64,000 nucleotides of DNA from Periconia sp. R9002 (GCA_023627715.1 JAMAHW010000069.1:124001-188000), one strand, 5' to 3'; shown: positions 46,917-59,715, numbered from the stretch's first letter. Made by a program: numbers and translations. Notes: generated by a model not told the origin, from the letters alone.

Positions 46917-49900
46917 GGCTGCTGCTGAGATTGGCGAAGTATCGGAGTGGATATATCGATCGAGAGGGGAGGTGGGCGTGGGCGGTGTCAGAGTGATGAT
47001 GATGGGATGAGGGAACAAGGAATTGAAGGAATGACTTGGGTTATGGGAGTGACGCTTGGTTGGTGGTATTGTGGAGATTGGGCTCGTATAAACGACCCGT
47101 TAGAAGAGTCTAGATTATGTCTTTGGACGGAGTGATCAAGGCTGATGATAAGGATGGTAAGAAGGGTGCGTGATACTCGGCTTTATGTAGCACAGCTAGG
47201 AAAACCCCCCGGGGAAGAGGGCCTTCCTCTATTTGGAATGTACACCACATCACCTTCCAGATCTCCACCCTGCAGCTAATCTGCACGATCAGTCGCCCCT
47301 CAAAATAGCAGAGGCTGCAAGCCATCCTGGACTGATACAGAAACCACTCAGCCGCCCTCGACAATCGCTACATTCGCTACACTCGTACCCACCACCCTCG
47401 GGGGTCAGTGAGTTATCGGACCCGGCAAACGGGGACCAGTTAGTTGTGCAGGTAAAAAAAGACGCCCAATCAGGATTTTTCCTGCCTGCAGATTGTCTCA
47501 TGGGGCCGTTGGGCCTGTTTTGCTGACAAGGACGAGGGATGGCGGAGTCGAAGGCAGATTTGGTGATGGACATACATGTAATGCGCCTCACTAGCCAATG
47601 AAACATCATAGTGTTAAGCGCAGAGCCATACTACCGGTATATACGCGCCTGCATCAATGCGCAGCCAACCCGGTTTGGTCGATTTGCAGTCTCCTGCTGC
47701 TTTTGTCGACCCGTCTTGGTTGAAACGGAACAGAAAACAAGGGTGTGGCACGGGAGATGCTAGACTATCAAACGGTGACGTTTATGCTGCAGTTTGGTCA
47801 ATCGGATGGCACACAGTATGACACCCGATGAATGCGAGTATTTTGAACGTAGTTCAGTAATCCGATACCTAACACAATAATGAGAGTAATCTCACAGGAA
47901 GGTCTTGTCTCATGGTATGAAAACTGGTGGACGGAGGTAATGAGTGCATAGACCTTGCTTTAACTAATTGCCGATTGGGTCTGCCTTCCTTTTTGTGCGT
48001 TGTTATGTACCCTAAGTACACTAGCTATCACATTAAGCGATCAATGCTGTGTTTCTGCTAACCGCATCGGTATCTCCAGCCCAAGGCCACCGAGTCCATC
48101 AGACCATCTTGTACATAATAGTATGTCTAGAAGTTCAAAAGCGAGCGGTTCTATTGTCCACGTCAAAGGGCTAGCCCGCGCTATCGTACGAAGTCGGTAG
48201 CAGATTGACATTACCCCGATGGTCGAATACGTCAACCAAGAGAACCAATCCACGGTCATCGCTCACCTGTAGTCACTGGGCGTTAGAATCAGCAGTGTTG
48301 GCTTGACTGAGGCCGAACCCAACCGAATGTGAGATGTGGGCGTCACTGATGCAGAACATAAGATTGCCACTCTCTGTGAATACGGGACCACTGTTGGTGG
48401 AAAGTTTACCTACCCAATATCTCAAAAAGGAATTTCCTTCCGCATGAAAGATCTTGAAGCCCCAGCCCCCTTCACAACGGCCCGCCTGGATCGAATGGCA
48501 TGGTGCATATCTGCTGCTCGGCTGGCAACGGCCGTTGTCTAAGAGATTTGCAGAGTTGGGGAGACTCAGGCGCTACGCCAGTGTCCGTCACTTGCTCGCC
48601 ACGGTCCGTCCAGCGGGCCGCTAGCGCTCGCGCAGTGGTCTCTGTAGCCGTTGCTGTCGTGTCAAGCTGAACAGGGTTGATTGTAGCATCGTGGTTCTAT
48701 GTATATCTCAGTATGCAGCCAGTGAGTCGTGCAAATGCTGGACTGACCGCGCCAAAGCAAGTTGCAAATTTACTGCAGTGTTGTAGTGAGCTATTCAGGA
48801 ATAATGAGATGATGGAAGTTATTAGAAAATAGCCCGGTAAATTAGTCTGAACCGTGGCCTGTCGGTGAAATTTGATGAGTGAGATCAAATGGTCGCAATC
48901 GCAAAGTCCAACCCCATCTCACGGCGTGCAGTATGCGACATGCCACGCAGTATGCAGCTGTTGTGTTCCCATAAAGCCACGCGACTGGGTCAAGAGTCCA
49001 TCGTTACTAACCATCGTACAATCCGCTGCCAGTTTGAACTTCCCTTCATTCCGTCACTGTCCTTTAGGCTTATCATTACCGAAAGTGGAAATTCCGCGCC
49101 AGCCTTTCACGCAAAATATGGCCAAAACCGTAACCTCCTCGGAATAACTTTATGTTGCACCAAAAAAACCGCATTCGCTGGATTTGCAAGACTATCACCT
49201 CAGAATTCCAGCGACGTACATATATTGAAAGAAAAAGAGGAAAAAGAGACAAAAACCATCGGACGGACGTAATGGAGGGTAGAAACTCGTGGGGGAGACA
49301 GGGGGTCTTCCTGGTCTTAGCGCGCGGGGTCCACGGCCCGTTGGTGGTCATCATTTGATAATGGCCCCCTGTATTGACGCTTTGATCGGTATATGACCGC
49401 CTGCTTATGCATGAGCACTGGGGGTCGTGATGATGGCATTCCGAATTTGTGAACGGTATGTGTGCCGAAGGATTCACGGTTCAAGGAAGCGTTGACAGGC
49501 AGATTCGGGCGAACACCCCATTGATTTGCGTGCACAGGTGATCGTCCGTCGCTCACTAGCGCTGGGGAAGTCGCTGCGGTGCGCTCCGGCGTAATGCATC
49601 AGTTTGATTCTGACGTGGTTCAGTACCTAGCAATGCGGATTGCGTTGTCAAAACTGTGTTAATTTGTGCAAAGGTCATGGGGATGTGTTTCCGGTCAGTG
49701 AATGCATAGCGCGCTATCTAGTGAATAGTCCAGTCCCGGTGTGATGGTTGTTTAAAAGCCACTCGGACATCCATAAATACCAGTGCGGATTGGGCTTAGA
49801 TGCTTGTGATCAATGTTGCTTTCGCTTTCAACCGAAATCAGGCGCATTTCAGTGAAATTGAACAAATGACGCCGTTTTCACGTTTTCATGTTATGACGGG

Positions 49901-51584
49901 AAAAATCCAGGATTTGTGACTCGGTGTTAGGCCTATTGCCGCCACTGTCTATAATGCAGACGGCGGAATGGATGATCAGTTACATTGACGACGTTATAAA
50001 GCAGGGATGACGGTACCACTTGCTCTATTAGATATTCATAAGCGCTGAATAGCAGCAGTAACATCAAATGACAGCGCTATGTATAGCTCGATACCAAGTT
50101 GTGATACAATGTGTGAGTAGTAAGTTGCCCACGGTGCCCAGGTCGATTGCGTCTACCTGCACCCCAAAGTCCCACAGGATAGATTGTTGTTGCACTTCGG
50201 ATTCGTAACGTATCGGTGGCGAACAATGGCAGCTGCCGTATCACAGTTGGACAGGCAGTCCCAAATGGGCGCTCCCGAGTCTTAGGCCAGTCCAGCCCAA
50301 CCGGGCGCGGGTAAACATTCCACCTCTCTTCTCTTCCGAGTACATTTGCACCGCTGAAGATCGCTTTCAACTTTGTTCGGCTTCCAAGTTTACTGCTAAA
50401 CTTTTAGAAGTAAGAGAATTTTTTTTAGCCTTCTTTCCTTAGGTATCGCTCGCGACTTTAGCGTTGACTTTGACCCTCAGTGACCCACAGGAGCCCGCTC
50501 AACAACATTCAGCCCTTCTCCAGGCATAATATTTTACCGTAAACGCCCAACGTTACGCATTATGGTTTCTCTATCCGGTTTCACGTCGGTGCGACTCGAG
50601 TATACACAATAAAGCTTTGGTTAGGCCGAACCCTGTCCGTTCCATACCTCCCGTAGTGAGATGAAGGTGTCCGAACCGATTATGAAGGCACATGGGCTTG
50701 ATCTTGCACAGAAATTTGAATGGAATATGCAGGAGAGGGACCGTCTTGAACACCTCATAAGGGGATGCATTGTCACTGTCAATGCCTCGGCCAGATGTAG
50801 TGCACTGCACACAGGGCGAGCATCATTGCTTCTATCTGGAGGAGAGATTGTCATCCTTTATTGCTGTATTGCTGAACTGGCTTCTGGGAATATGATACGG
50901 TCACTGGGCTGCTGTTGCTGTTATCCACCATACGTAGCCTTTGCGCTCATCTCCGGTCGATCAATACGATCATCGAAGTCAAACGTTCAAGTAACCCGTA
51001 CAATTAGGATCCATAAACCTTAACCAAGCTATTACCAACTACATATTGACGATGGTCAACCATTCAATGTCCTCGTGTCTTAGTCGACACTATTTTCTTT
51101 TATTCCAAACCAACGTCCTCGCGAACTGTGCCCACCTGCATACTGCCTGAAATCCGAATCAACCAAAGTGCAACGAGAGATTGGTTGGTCAATCATTTAG
51201 CATCTTGCCTACATGTACATAGTACGCTACCATATCCCCTTAGCAACGAAACAGTATCCTCCCAACTTTACGCAAAGCTCCTACCTTTCAATTGAATGAT
51301 CCCATCGAGACATAACAGAAGACGTCAAATCCCCATCATCGCAGGCACAACGCCCAAATCCCAGCCTCCTTACAGAATTGATCATCGTATTTTTGCGTTA
51401 CCCACGCAGACAAAGAAATCACACAGCTGTCCTCTCCCGTGATGAACACACAGATCGGAGCACACGTAATAAAGCCGAATCCACATCTCCTAGCTCACAC
51501 TCTAAAAGAAATGTATCTATATTCTTGATGTCGTTCATCGACTCCCTAGGGCGTCTTCATTGGGGAGATAAGTAAATGGAGATT
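46917..51584. other. 4.7-kb stretch without a convincing gene
   Basis: The first 200 bp are the promoter side of the poly-Gln gene. Beyond that I see only short, unrelated frames in all six readings, no transposase or reverse-transcriptase motif, and no terminal repeats I could pair by eye. The DNA is of mixed composition with AT-rich patches. It may be decayed mobile or duplicated DNA. Confidence 0.5.
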
Positions 51585-51753
51585 TTACTTACTCTTCTTG
51601 TCGAGGGTAGGATTGGGTTGCGAAGTAGGCATTTTGAGGTTTTGATACCTATATTAGGGATACAAAGTTAGTTAAATGTAACTAGGGCGATTATAGTATA
51701 TTATTAGTGTCTTAATAATAGACAACTCTGTACTAAGAGTTCCACATACTTAC
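51585..51753 (-). other. Candidate spliced transcript with a 15-codon ORF
   Basis: On the minus strand CCAAGGA|GTAAGTAT is a perfect donor (51753). TTAACTAAC is a good branch site and CCCTAATATAG an acceptor (ends 51649), giving a 105-bp intron. The next exon opens with CAAAATGCC and an ORF at 51632-51585 coding MPTSQPNPTLDKKSK. Inside the last codons AGA|GTAAGTAA could serve as a further donor leading to more exons below 51585, but I found no convincing continuation. Either a short-peptide gene, a 5' part of a larger gene, or a non-coding RNA. Confidence 0.35.
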
Positions 51754-51962
51754 TCCTTGGAGGAGTAGTATATGTTGGTGAGTTGCAGTTAAGTAAAAAA
51801 GCGCTGGATTTTGAGATTTACTAGCGTCGCTGGAGGTTTTGATGTTGATAGGTACATGAGACTATTCAAAGATAGAAGACATGACGAGTTACGCAGTTAC
51901 ACGATTTCTATTGAGGCACATCACCTACTTATATGATTTTTCCTAGCAAGTACCTGCGCCTA

Positions 51963-52709
51963 CTAAAACTTCTTATACCCAATCCCCTTCACAAAAGTTT
52001 GACACCACTCCTCCTGCCTCTCATGTCCCGCAAGCAACCAAAAATGCTCCCCATGCGCGTCACCATTAATACCATTATACATGGGCCTTCCATCCTCCAA
52101 CCTTTCATCTGCGAAATAATACCTAGCAACGTCAACACAATCACCTTTCTACCCAAAGAAAATGTGAAAGAGAACTTACTTAAACCCCTTCTCAGCAAAC
52201 GCCTTCGCCGCAGACTCAACAATATGCGCCGTCGCCGTTTTCCCAACCCCAAGGTCCAGGAACCCAGGCAAGGTAGTCGTATTCAGCATATTCCCCGTAT
52301 AAATAAACGTCCTCGAAGCTTCCTTCGGAAGCTGTTCAAACCCCGCAGTCGCTTCCTTCGCCGCGGCAAACGCGCTCAGCGTGTTCAATTTCAAACTATG
52401 CTCCAGTTCCTCAGTCGTGATGGAGAAGGGATTCGCGGCGTCGTTGGGGGTGGCTTTGGACGCGTTATATACGACCACGCTTGGAACGCCGCCGAAGTGT
52501 TCTTTTACTTTGGCGAAGAGGGAGGGGATGGAGGAGGGGTTGAAGAGGTCGCCTTGGATGTGGATTTTTTGGGGGGTGGAGGGGGTGGAGGGGGTGCTGC
52601 GCGAGACGAGGGCTACGCGGTAGCCTTTTGAGAGGAAGGTGTTGGCGACGGAGGAGCCGACGTTGGAGCCGGCGCCTAGGATGAGGAGGATGGGGGGTTG
52701 GGTAGACAT
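51963..52709 (-). CDS. Atypical short-chain dehydrogenase (SDR), small form
   Basis: A Rossmann-fold NAD(P)-binding protein of 229 residues. Exons 52180-52709 and 51963-52122 are separated by a 57-bp intron (GTAAGT...TAG). The dinucleotide motif is LILGAGSNVGSSVA (G12, G14, G18), followed by YRVALVSR and later VVVYNAS in place of the usual NNAG. The canonical YxxxK is not visible where expected: the segment reads LGVGKTATAHIVESAA. The C-terminus (YYFADERLEDGRPMYN ... HFWLLAGHERQEEW) is a recognisable feature of a fungal subgroup of small SDRs. The substrate is unknown. Catalysis by the classic mechanism looks doubtful, so a non-standard oxidoreductase or binding role is possible. Confidence 0.88.
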
Positions 52710-53590
52710 TTTAGGTAGGGTTGAGGAGGGGGTGAGTGGTTTGCGGGAGTGATGGATGGGATGGAGGAGGGTTCGGATGGGGTGGGATTGAGTTGAGAGT
52801 TCTTTTCTTCAGTCTACGTCTCCATACTTATACATATAAATTTGGGGTTCCATGTTATCGTACTAATACATCATGTCGATATCAGGTTGTAAGAGTTGGT
52901 GTGGGGCCAAGTAGTACTGTAAGACGATTACAAACTTCCAGTCTTACAAATCAATTTAATCTAATCTGATCATTGATCTGTCTAGTAGCCAATCATGCCT
53001 AAATTCATTGTAATCCTCCCCAGACAAGTCTAAAATCTGCGAGTATGTATTCTGTTCTTGGTTAAGATTGTCGTATGAAGTCGTCAGCATGCTGATTAGT
53101 TCTGCTGCTGTTTTTGGGGGTTGTAGTAATGTGTTTAAGACTCTAATGCTTTAATGAGACCAATGAGGAAAGGACTATATGTGCTGACACCATACCTTTT
53201 TCCTAATAAGGAAGGGTGAGATTTCGAACCGAGCGAGTTTGTATGGAGTTTTAGAGACATCATGATGAAAGAATCATAGTGGTCCGCTTGAACGCATTGG
53301 TTCGGCACAGCATTCATTCAAGTATTGAGTGGGCATTTTGAATGCGTGAGTGAATAGAAATTTGGATCAGGTCGATGGAAGCAGGATCCTTGTTTGCAAA
53401 AGGAAAGAATTCACCAAACAACTGGAACGGCGATAGAATTAAGTATCGGTGAAGTCTTATGCGCATATAAGAAGAAGATTTATAGATAAATTCTATTGAA
53501 TCTACACATCTCCCCCTCCATCTTCCTAAAACCCTACCACTCAACTCTCCCACTCTAACTACATGTTCCCCCAAAATCACCTATTTACCC
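52710..53590. other. SDR promoter and downstream region of the epimerase-like gene
   Basis: About 880 bp without a gene. Next to the SDR start the plus strand is G-rich (GGATGGGATGGAGGAGGG), a C/T leader on the minus strand. The rest is AT-rich. Confidence 0.5.
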
Positions 53591-55162
53591 CTACCCCTCC
53601 AACGCCCTCAAAGTCGCAATCAAACTACTCTTTGCGCTCCCTAACTCCAACACATCCCTAACCTCCTCCCCCAACCCTTCCTCCAAAAACTTCTCCTTAG
53701 TCCACGTCGGCTCCCACTTCCCACCCAGCCTCTCCGCCGTATGCACATCCATCTCTGCGCCCGAATTCCAAAGCAATTCCACCGCCATTCCCGGCAGACC
53801 CATCACCTTAGCCGCCTCCTCAGTGCTCCACGTCTCAATCTCTGTCGTTTCAATGAGGTTGCGCGCTTTGAGCGCGTTCGCGAGGTGCGCTAGGTAGATG
53901 GATGTGGGGAGGTGGAAGGTTATGCCGAAGTAGTAACCTTTTTCGCCGTGATCGAGGGGTGTGGAGGTGAGGATTGAAGCGAGAAGGTTGGCGTAGAGGG
54001 ATGTTAGGTCGGTGATGTGGATGAATGGGACGATCTGAAGGGGGTTTTATTTTGGTTAGAGAGGGGGGTGAAGAAAGGGGAAAGGAATGGGTGACTCACG
54101 GGATCGGAGGAGAACTTGTGGAGTTTTGGAGATGGTTGGGAGATTGTGGATTTTATGTAGTGAGGGATGCAGACGGAGAGTTGGTTCCAAGGACCTGTGC
54201 CGCGGCCAACTGTGTAGGAATAACGCGTGTGGTGGTTAGATTTTAGTCCTAGTTATAGATGAGGGGAGGAAAGGGAACGGTATGGTACAACGTACACACT
54301 TGACTAGGGACGACGACAAAGCTCGTGACGCCCAACTCTTTTGCCAATTCGGTAACGGCGACGTCGGTCTTTATACCCTTTTTATTAGCTTTATGTTCTA
54401 CAGATGTCTGGTGGAGGGGGGAGAGGGAAGTTGGAGGACTGATAGATAGGGTGTTTGACTTACGTTTCGTAGCGGAAACGAATCTCGCAGTTCTTTCGCT
54501 TTCGCGAATAAATTTGGGTCCAAGTCGGAGGTTTTGTTGGTGGGCCAGCCGGTGCTTGGGTAGAATGCTGACATGCCAGAGGTCTAACGTCCGACAATAA
54601 CAAAAGGGAGAGTATGTCAGTTGATATGTCTTGCGATGAGAAAAGAAGAGGAGGCATGAACCAACTCACATGAATATAATATGTCTGTTCCCCCGTCTTC
54701 TCCCGCCGTTTCCCAAGGGCCGTTACAAGAGGGAGCGAGAGTTTCTCGTTAACAGAGCTAGCTGTTTGGATGATAACATCAACTGTTCCAGTCAGCTCCC
54801 AAATCCAACCCCGCACGGTTTACTGCCTAGACAACTTACTTTCCTCCCTTAAAACTAACTCCTCGACCTTCTCCCCATCCGTCAAATCCAATTCAACAAC
54901 GCTCTTAACGCCTTTCAGCGTGCGAAGCGCGGCGGCTTGGTCAGGCGAGCGCACGGCCGCGGTTATGGTAATGTTTTTCAAGGTGGGATTGGAGGTGTTG
55001 AGGAAGTCGGCGATGATGGAGCCGCCGCTGAGGGAAGAATTGGGTTAATGAGACGTTATAGTTGTGATTGGGGTAGAGAGGGAGGGTAGAGAGGGAGGGG
55101 AGGGAGGGTTACATGTAGCCTCCTGCTCCAGTCACGAGGATGTTGATGGTGGTGGTGGCCAT
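53591..55162 (-). CDS. NAD(P)-binding epimerase / NmrA-like protein
   Basis: Seven exons: 55113-55162, 54840-55027, 54670-54782, 54464-54583, 54296-54368, 54100-54209 and 53591-54034, giving 365 residues. The N-terminus is an extended-SDR Rossmann motif, NILVTGAGGYIGG (TGxxGxxG, about 11-18), then TAAVRSPDQAAALRTLKGV and IDVIIQTASSVN. Later segments include TSGMSAFYPSTGWP, VYGRGTGPWNQ-type text (here F for Y) and GEKGYYFGITFHLPTSIYLA, as in fungal NAD-dependent epimerase/dehydratase-like proteins. All junctions keep phase, and branch sites such as GCTAAT are present. The substrate is unknown. It sits next to the SDR gene in the same orientation, but no pathway link is evident. Confidence 0.85.
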
Positions 55163-56273
55163 TCTGGGAGTAGTGTTTGGAGAGGGATTGGGCTGGGGTT
55201 TTGAGAATGGTGACTTGACAGGTTGACTGGGACGAAGAGATGGATTGATGATTTGAATTGGAGAGATATTGAGTTGATGCTACAGAAATGCTGGATCCCA
55301 ATCACTCTTATATGTACACACCGATTTATAATTCACCATTACTACTCATACATGTACCATCTTAAACGGAATAAGTGTAATGAAGTGCTGATGCATCTCC
55401 AGACGTCGTTGATTGGATGTGCTGATGCTTTCTTACTCGTCGTTGGTTGGATGTGCTGATGCTTTCTACTCGTCGTTGATTGGATGTGCAACTTTCTGCA
55501 CGTGGTTGACCAGGTGTACACATTTGCACTTTAATTCGTGTTGTTCTCGTGGGTATCGACTATTCAAGCCATACTGGAGATGCAGGCCTGATTGGGGGTG
55601 TGGGCCGTGGTATTATCAATCCCTCCGATGATGTCAGAAATCTTCCCGGTGGGATAATTACTACTAGACGGACAAAAACACACACTACACGGACGAAACT
55701 TTGCATAACTCTTTGTGTGGGTCATGTGTGAATTTGTAAGCGAAGGTAAATCAACAGTGTATAACCTTCAAAAGATCGAATACTATTCGACGGCATTGAA
55801 CTGGTTACCAATGCTTTTCTATATTGCTATAGGATGATCAGTAATATCTGCGAGAAACTTTTCAAGTTTGAGTACTTCAGCCTACTCACCATGCAAAGCG
55901 TTTTACTGCATCGCACACAGAGTAAAAACAAAAGCAGTAGTGACTGAGAAAACCTCAGAAGGAAGAGAAAGTGACAAGAGGCAGAACTGGTCGTGAAAAG
56001 TTTGCTATTCTTCTCTCATCTATGCAAAAAGAGAAACAAAAAAAACGTGGCTAACTAAAAGTCTCGTATCGAGTGCCAGGGAGGCTTACCTACTTGACAC
56101 CGATCTCCTGCTCATTCAACACTCTCCACTCCTTCCGTCCTCTATCGCTTTTCAAGGCTCCAAAGTTGGTTATAGGATCGCAGATCAAAGGCATCTATAC
56201 CGAGTGATGTGTCCAGGGGACCTCCCCTGTGCCTGGACATCTTTTCTTATAGCCAAATTCCGCCGCCAGACTA
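55163..56273. other. Intergenic region with a minisatellite
   Basis: 1.1 kb between the epimerase-like gene start and the glucosidase II stop, both minus. It contains the minisatellite at 55404-55530 and otherwise AT-rich sequence with no gene. Confidence 0.55.
55404..55530 (+). repeat. Minisatellite, about four copies of a 30-34 bp unit
   Basis: Copies begin at 55404, 55438, 55471 and 55501, each with CGTCGTTGATTGGATGTG (or a close variant) at its start. The first two share GCTGATGCTTTCT(T)ACT; the last two are shortened and drifted. A partial unit may precede at about 55384. Confidence 0.9.
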
Positions 56274-59200
56274 TCACGAGAAGTCAATCTTCCAGCCTCG
56301 GCCAATTCCAACCTTCGGATCCCTAACCACCAGCCAGTTCGCTGTCTTGCCCTTCCCTTCATGGAACTCAGCAGCGACTGACTTCTTCCTCGCGCTTTCT
56401 TTGGCACCCTCCTCCATGACGGTAACGCTGTCCTTTCCTTTCCAAGCCTTGGGTGCTCCGATGATGATGACTCTCTCCACGCGTACCTTGTCCATGGTCT
56501 TGAGGTACGCATCGAGCTTCGCGGAGCGGGACGCATTGTCCAGGTTTGAGGAAGTAAGAATGTTGCGTTTGCCGTCAAAGCTGAAGCGACGGTGGATGAA
56601 GGCGCCTTGCTGATAGTTGAATGTCTCACCATCATCGAGGTACAAAGTACCGCTTGCGGAGCCTTCATTATCGAGGGCTACGACGAGAGTGAAGGGGTCG
56701 TAGCGCATCAGACCCGAAGAGCGGCGGGGGCGGTCGCGGCGTGGGATGATGTGTCCACCCTGCATGAGCAGAGGAATCTTCTCGAGAGGTGCGGGGACTG
56801 TATGGTGGCCTGCGCCCTTGTAGACGGTGTAGTCGAAGTAATCATAGTAGGGCTGGCTGTCAGCAATGTAGATAGAAACGCTGTCGGCGCCTTCACTAGT
56901 TACAGGCTTGGCCAAAAGACCGGTGGATCCGATGTACAGCTGGTCATCGATCGCGAAACCAGCTTCGTCTTCTGGGTGGACATAGAAGTTGGGTCGAATG
57001 ATCGGCGCGCCAGTTGTGTGTGCCTCGTGGAAGGCGGTATACCAGGCAGGAAGAAGTGAATAACGGAGGCGAAGAGCTTGAGTGATCAACTCGGTGTAAG
57101 GCGAGCCGGGAATGTATGGCTCACGGCGGCGCGTGTCGATATGAGCATGACCGCGGAAGAAAGGGTAGTAGATACCCGCTTGGTACCAGCGAGTCAAGAG
57201 CTCCTTACTGGGGTTGCCGAAGAAACCTCCAACATCAGCTCCCGCGAAAGGGAAACCCGATATACCCTGGTTGAGCACCATGGGGATGGAAGCCTGTAAG
57301 TGGGACCACTCAGCGAGATTGTCACCAGTCCACATTGCACCAACACGCTGGCTGCCAGAGTAGAAGGCGCGAGTCAGTGCAAATGGACGACGGATTTCGC
57401 CCTTCTTGCGCTCAAGCAAAGCTTGGTAAGTAGCATTGTGGAAGGTCATCCCGTTGATGTTGTGCACGTCACGATGTTCCCAATTGCCGAAATGCAGATT
57501 ATCCTTGGGCATGGTGGTCTCGGGACCGTTGAAAACGGAGGGCTCGTTCATGTCATTCCAAATGAACGTGTTGGGGGCAGTACCCTTGAAACTGTCGTAC
57601 TTGAAGAGACCTTTCCACCAGGTGATGGCTGCCGGGTTGAAACAATCAACCCACATGGAGGATCCAGGCCAGCACCAGCCTTCGTATTGATTGCCGTCCT
57701 TGTTTTTGACGGCGAGATCCTTCTTCTTCAGTTCATCAATTACCGGGTAGTTGTCAGTGTTTTTGATGTGAGGGTCGATGATAGCCACGAGTTTCCTTTC
57801 TCGCTTATCGAGATGCTCGTGCATTGTGTCCGGTCGGACGAAAGTGAGGGGGTCCCATGTGAAATACTTCTTCTCGTTGGTATACTCAATATCGAGCCAG
57901 ATGACGTCGTACGGGATTTTGTGCTTATCAAACTTCCGATCAACGTCTTTAACATCCTCATCGGTAACGTAGTTCCAGCGGCATTGGTGGTAGGCAATGG
58001 CGAAAGATTGGGGCATAGCAGTGTAACCAGTCAGCTCACCGTATTGACGGGCGAGATCCTGTGGCGTAGGGCCTAGGAATACAAACACATCCAAAAGACC
58101 GCTTTCAGAGATCCAGTGAGTGTGTGTGTCTGTGTGGCTCTTGACACCGAGAGAAAGGGGGTTGGTCGAGGACTTCTGCTTGGTGACATCGATCCATGTC
58201 TCTGCTGCGTTAAGCCAGAAGACGCCAACTGTCGAGCCTTTGCGGTGGGCTTGCATGAACGGAATGGCTCCGTAGAGAGTCATGGGACTATCCATTTCGT
58301 ACTCGAAAACATCTGCATTGTAAAGTCTGTAGGGGTCGTTATAGTTTCCTTCGCCGCCCCTAAGGATAGTCAGTCCCTGTCACTTTCGTACTGTATATGA
58401 GAAAATTACCTGGTAGTCTTCAAGGAGAGACTGGTAGCATGTTCTGGGATACCAAAGACGTGCTCGTATCCAGGGAATGAAATATCCAAAGCAACTGCTT
58501 CCGGGCCCCTTGGCTTGGAGTCTGTGTTTCCGCCAAAAGATTCCTCCCACCACGTGCTCTCATCTTTGCCCTGGGGCTGTTCCTCTTTTTGCTCTTCCTC
58601 GCCCTCCTTCTTTTCCTCTTCACCCTCTTTCTTCTCTTCCACTGGCTTTTCAACCTTCGGTCGCCAGTGCTCCAGATTTAGTAGCCCCCGCTCATTGAAC
58701 TTGACCTGGGTCTCGCCATCGCGCTGGAATTCAATACCAAAAGGCTGGTGACGAATCACAGCTTGGTGTTTCCCACCTTCGCCATAGAAAACCTTGGTGT
58801 AGCCCTGCTCGGCCTTCTCGCTCAAGGCAGCACCCTCGGAAACTTTGAGACCACCAACAAGCGCCCAGCTACCAGCTTCGTTGTATCTCTCCTTCCTGGC
58901 CTTGCTGTCATGCCTCAACTGGATATCGCCCTTTTGTCGCTTCTCCTCATCGAGAGTAACTCGTGCCACGCCTGATTCGAGGAAGGTGACGGTGAGAGGC
59001 AGCCTGACCTTTTCTTCGCCCTCCTTCAAAGTCTTGAGTACCGTGGCGTCCAATTGGCCATCTTTGAATGTGATTGAAGCAGCATCGAGGGCGTATGGTG
59101 AGACCCAGGAGTTAGATACGGTGGCATCATCGGCGAACTGGCGATTGCGCTTGCAGAAGCCGGATTGGTCGCAAGTTTTGAAGTTTTCGTGCTTCACGGA

Positions 59201-59392
59201 GACTGGAGTAAGACATCAGTACATGCATTTGAAGTGCATTGTGTTACTATGGCAGGTATTATGCTAGTGTATTGGGCTGGAGCGTGGGTTGAAGCTCGAC
59301 GTACCAACTGGAGCCAACAAACAGCTCAGCGTCGCCCAACCCAAAAACACAGCCGTCCACCGGGGAGCGGCAGCATCTCTTCTGGTGATCAT
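56274..59392 (-). CDS. Glucosidase II catalytic alpha subunit (GH31)
   Basis: An ER-lumen enzyme that trims the two inner alpha-1,3-glucoses from N-glycans and so controls calnexin binding and quality control. Three exons: 59305-59392, 58410-59202 and 56274-58359, giving 988 residues, normal for the family. The start at 59392 gives a signal-like N-terminus (RWTAVFLGWATLSCLLAPV). Next is the family opening VKHENFKTCDQSGFCKRNR. A Glu/Lys-rich insertion (EEKKEGEEEKKEGEEE) lies at about 205-225. GH31 landmarks: nucleophile in WNDMNEPSVF (about Asp563), acid/base region MWTGDNLAEW (about Asp640), HIDTRRREPY. The C-terminal GH31 beta domains follow. No ER-retention motif is expected, since the beta subunit holds it. 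Yeast homologue: ROT2. Confidence 0.95.
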
Positions 59393-59715
59393 GATATCGT
59401 TAGTGACTATTCGCCGCCCGTGCAATTGTCGACGAACACACCGCCCGCTGTTCTTGCCAGGTGTTTCAAGATGCCCAGGAGCTGTAGATGCTGAGTCAGC
59501 GGTGCATAAGTGATGCACAAATCAGAGAGGGCGGGCTATGCACACGGACCAGAATAGTTAGGCCGTGTCTGGTCTCTTCTGAGACGAACGGACCCCGCCA
59601 ACAAAACACCCCCACCATGGTAAGCGCCGCCCAATATTTTGCTGTATCCCTCCCCGCCATCATTCTCTCCCTCTTCTTCTTTTCTTCTCCTCACACACAT
59701 CCAACTGCCATCACC
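59393..59715. promoter_or_regulatory. Shared divergent promoter, glucosidase II / NDK
   Basis: 323 bp between the glucosidase II ATG (minus) and the usual NDK ATG (plus). The NDK side ends in a C/T-rich leader (CTCCCTCTTCTTCTTTTC). An in-frame ATG at 59617 lies within it; see findings. Confidence 0.6.

Noticed and set aside
53210..53240. TTCGAACC-like word resembling a tRNA B box
   Set aside because: No matching A box or cloverleaf could be folded around it by eye.
57300..58076. Plus-strand frame of 258 codons
   Set aside because: Antisense to the GH31 catalytic core, which is clearly coding on the minus strand.
59393..59518. Upstream extension of glucosidase II alpha beyond 59392
   Set aside because: The frame is open but has no ATG; the ATG at 59392 directly precedes a signal-like hydrophobic segment.
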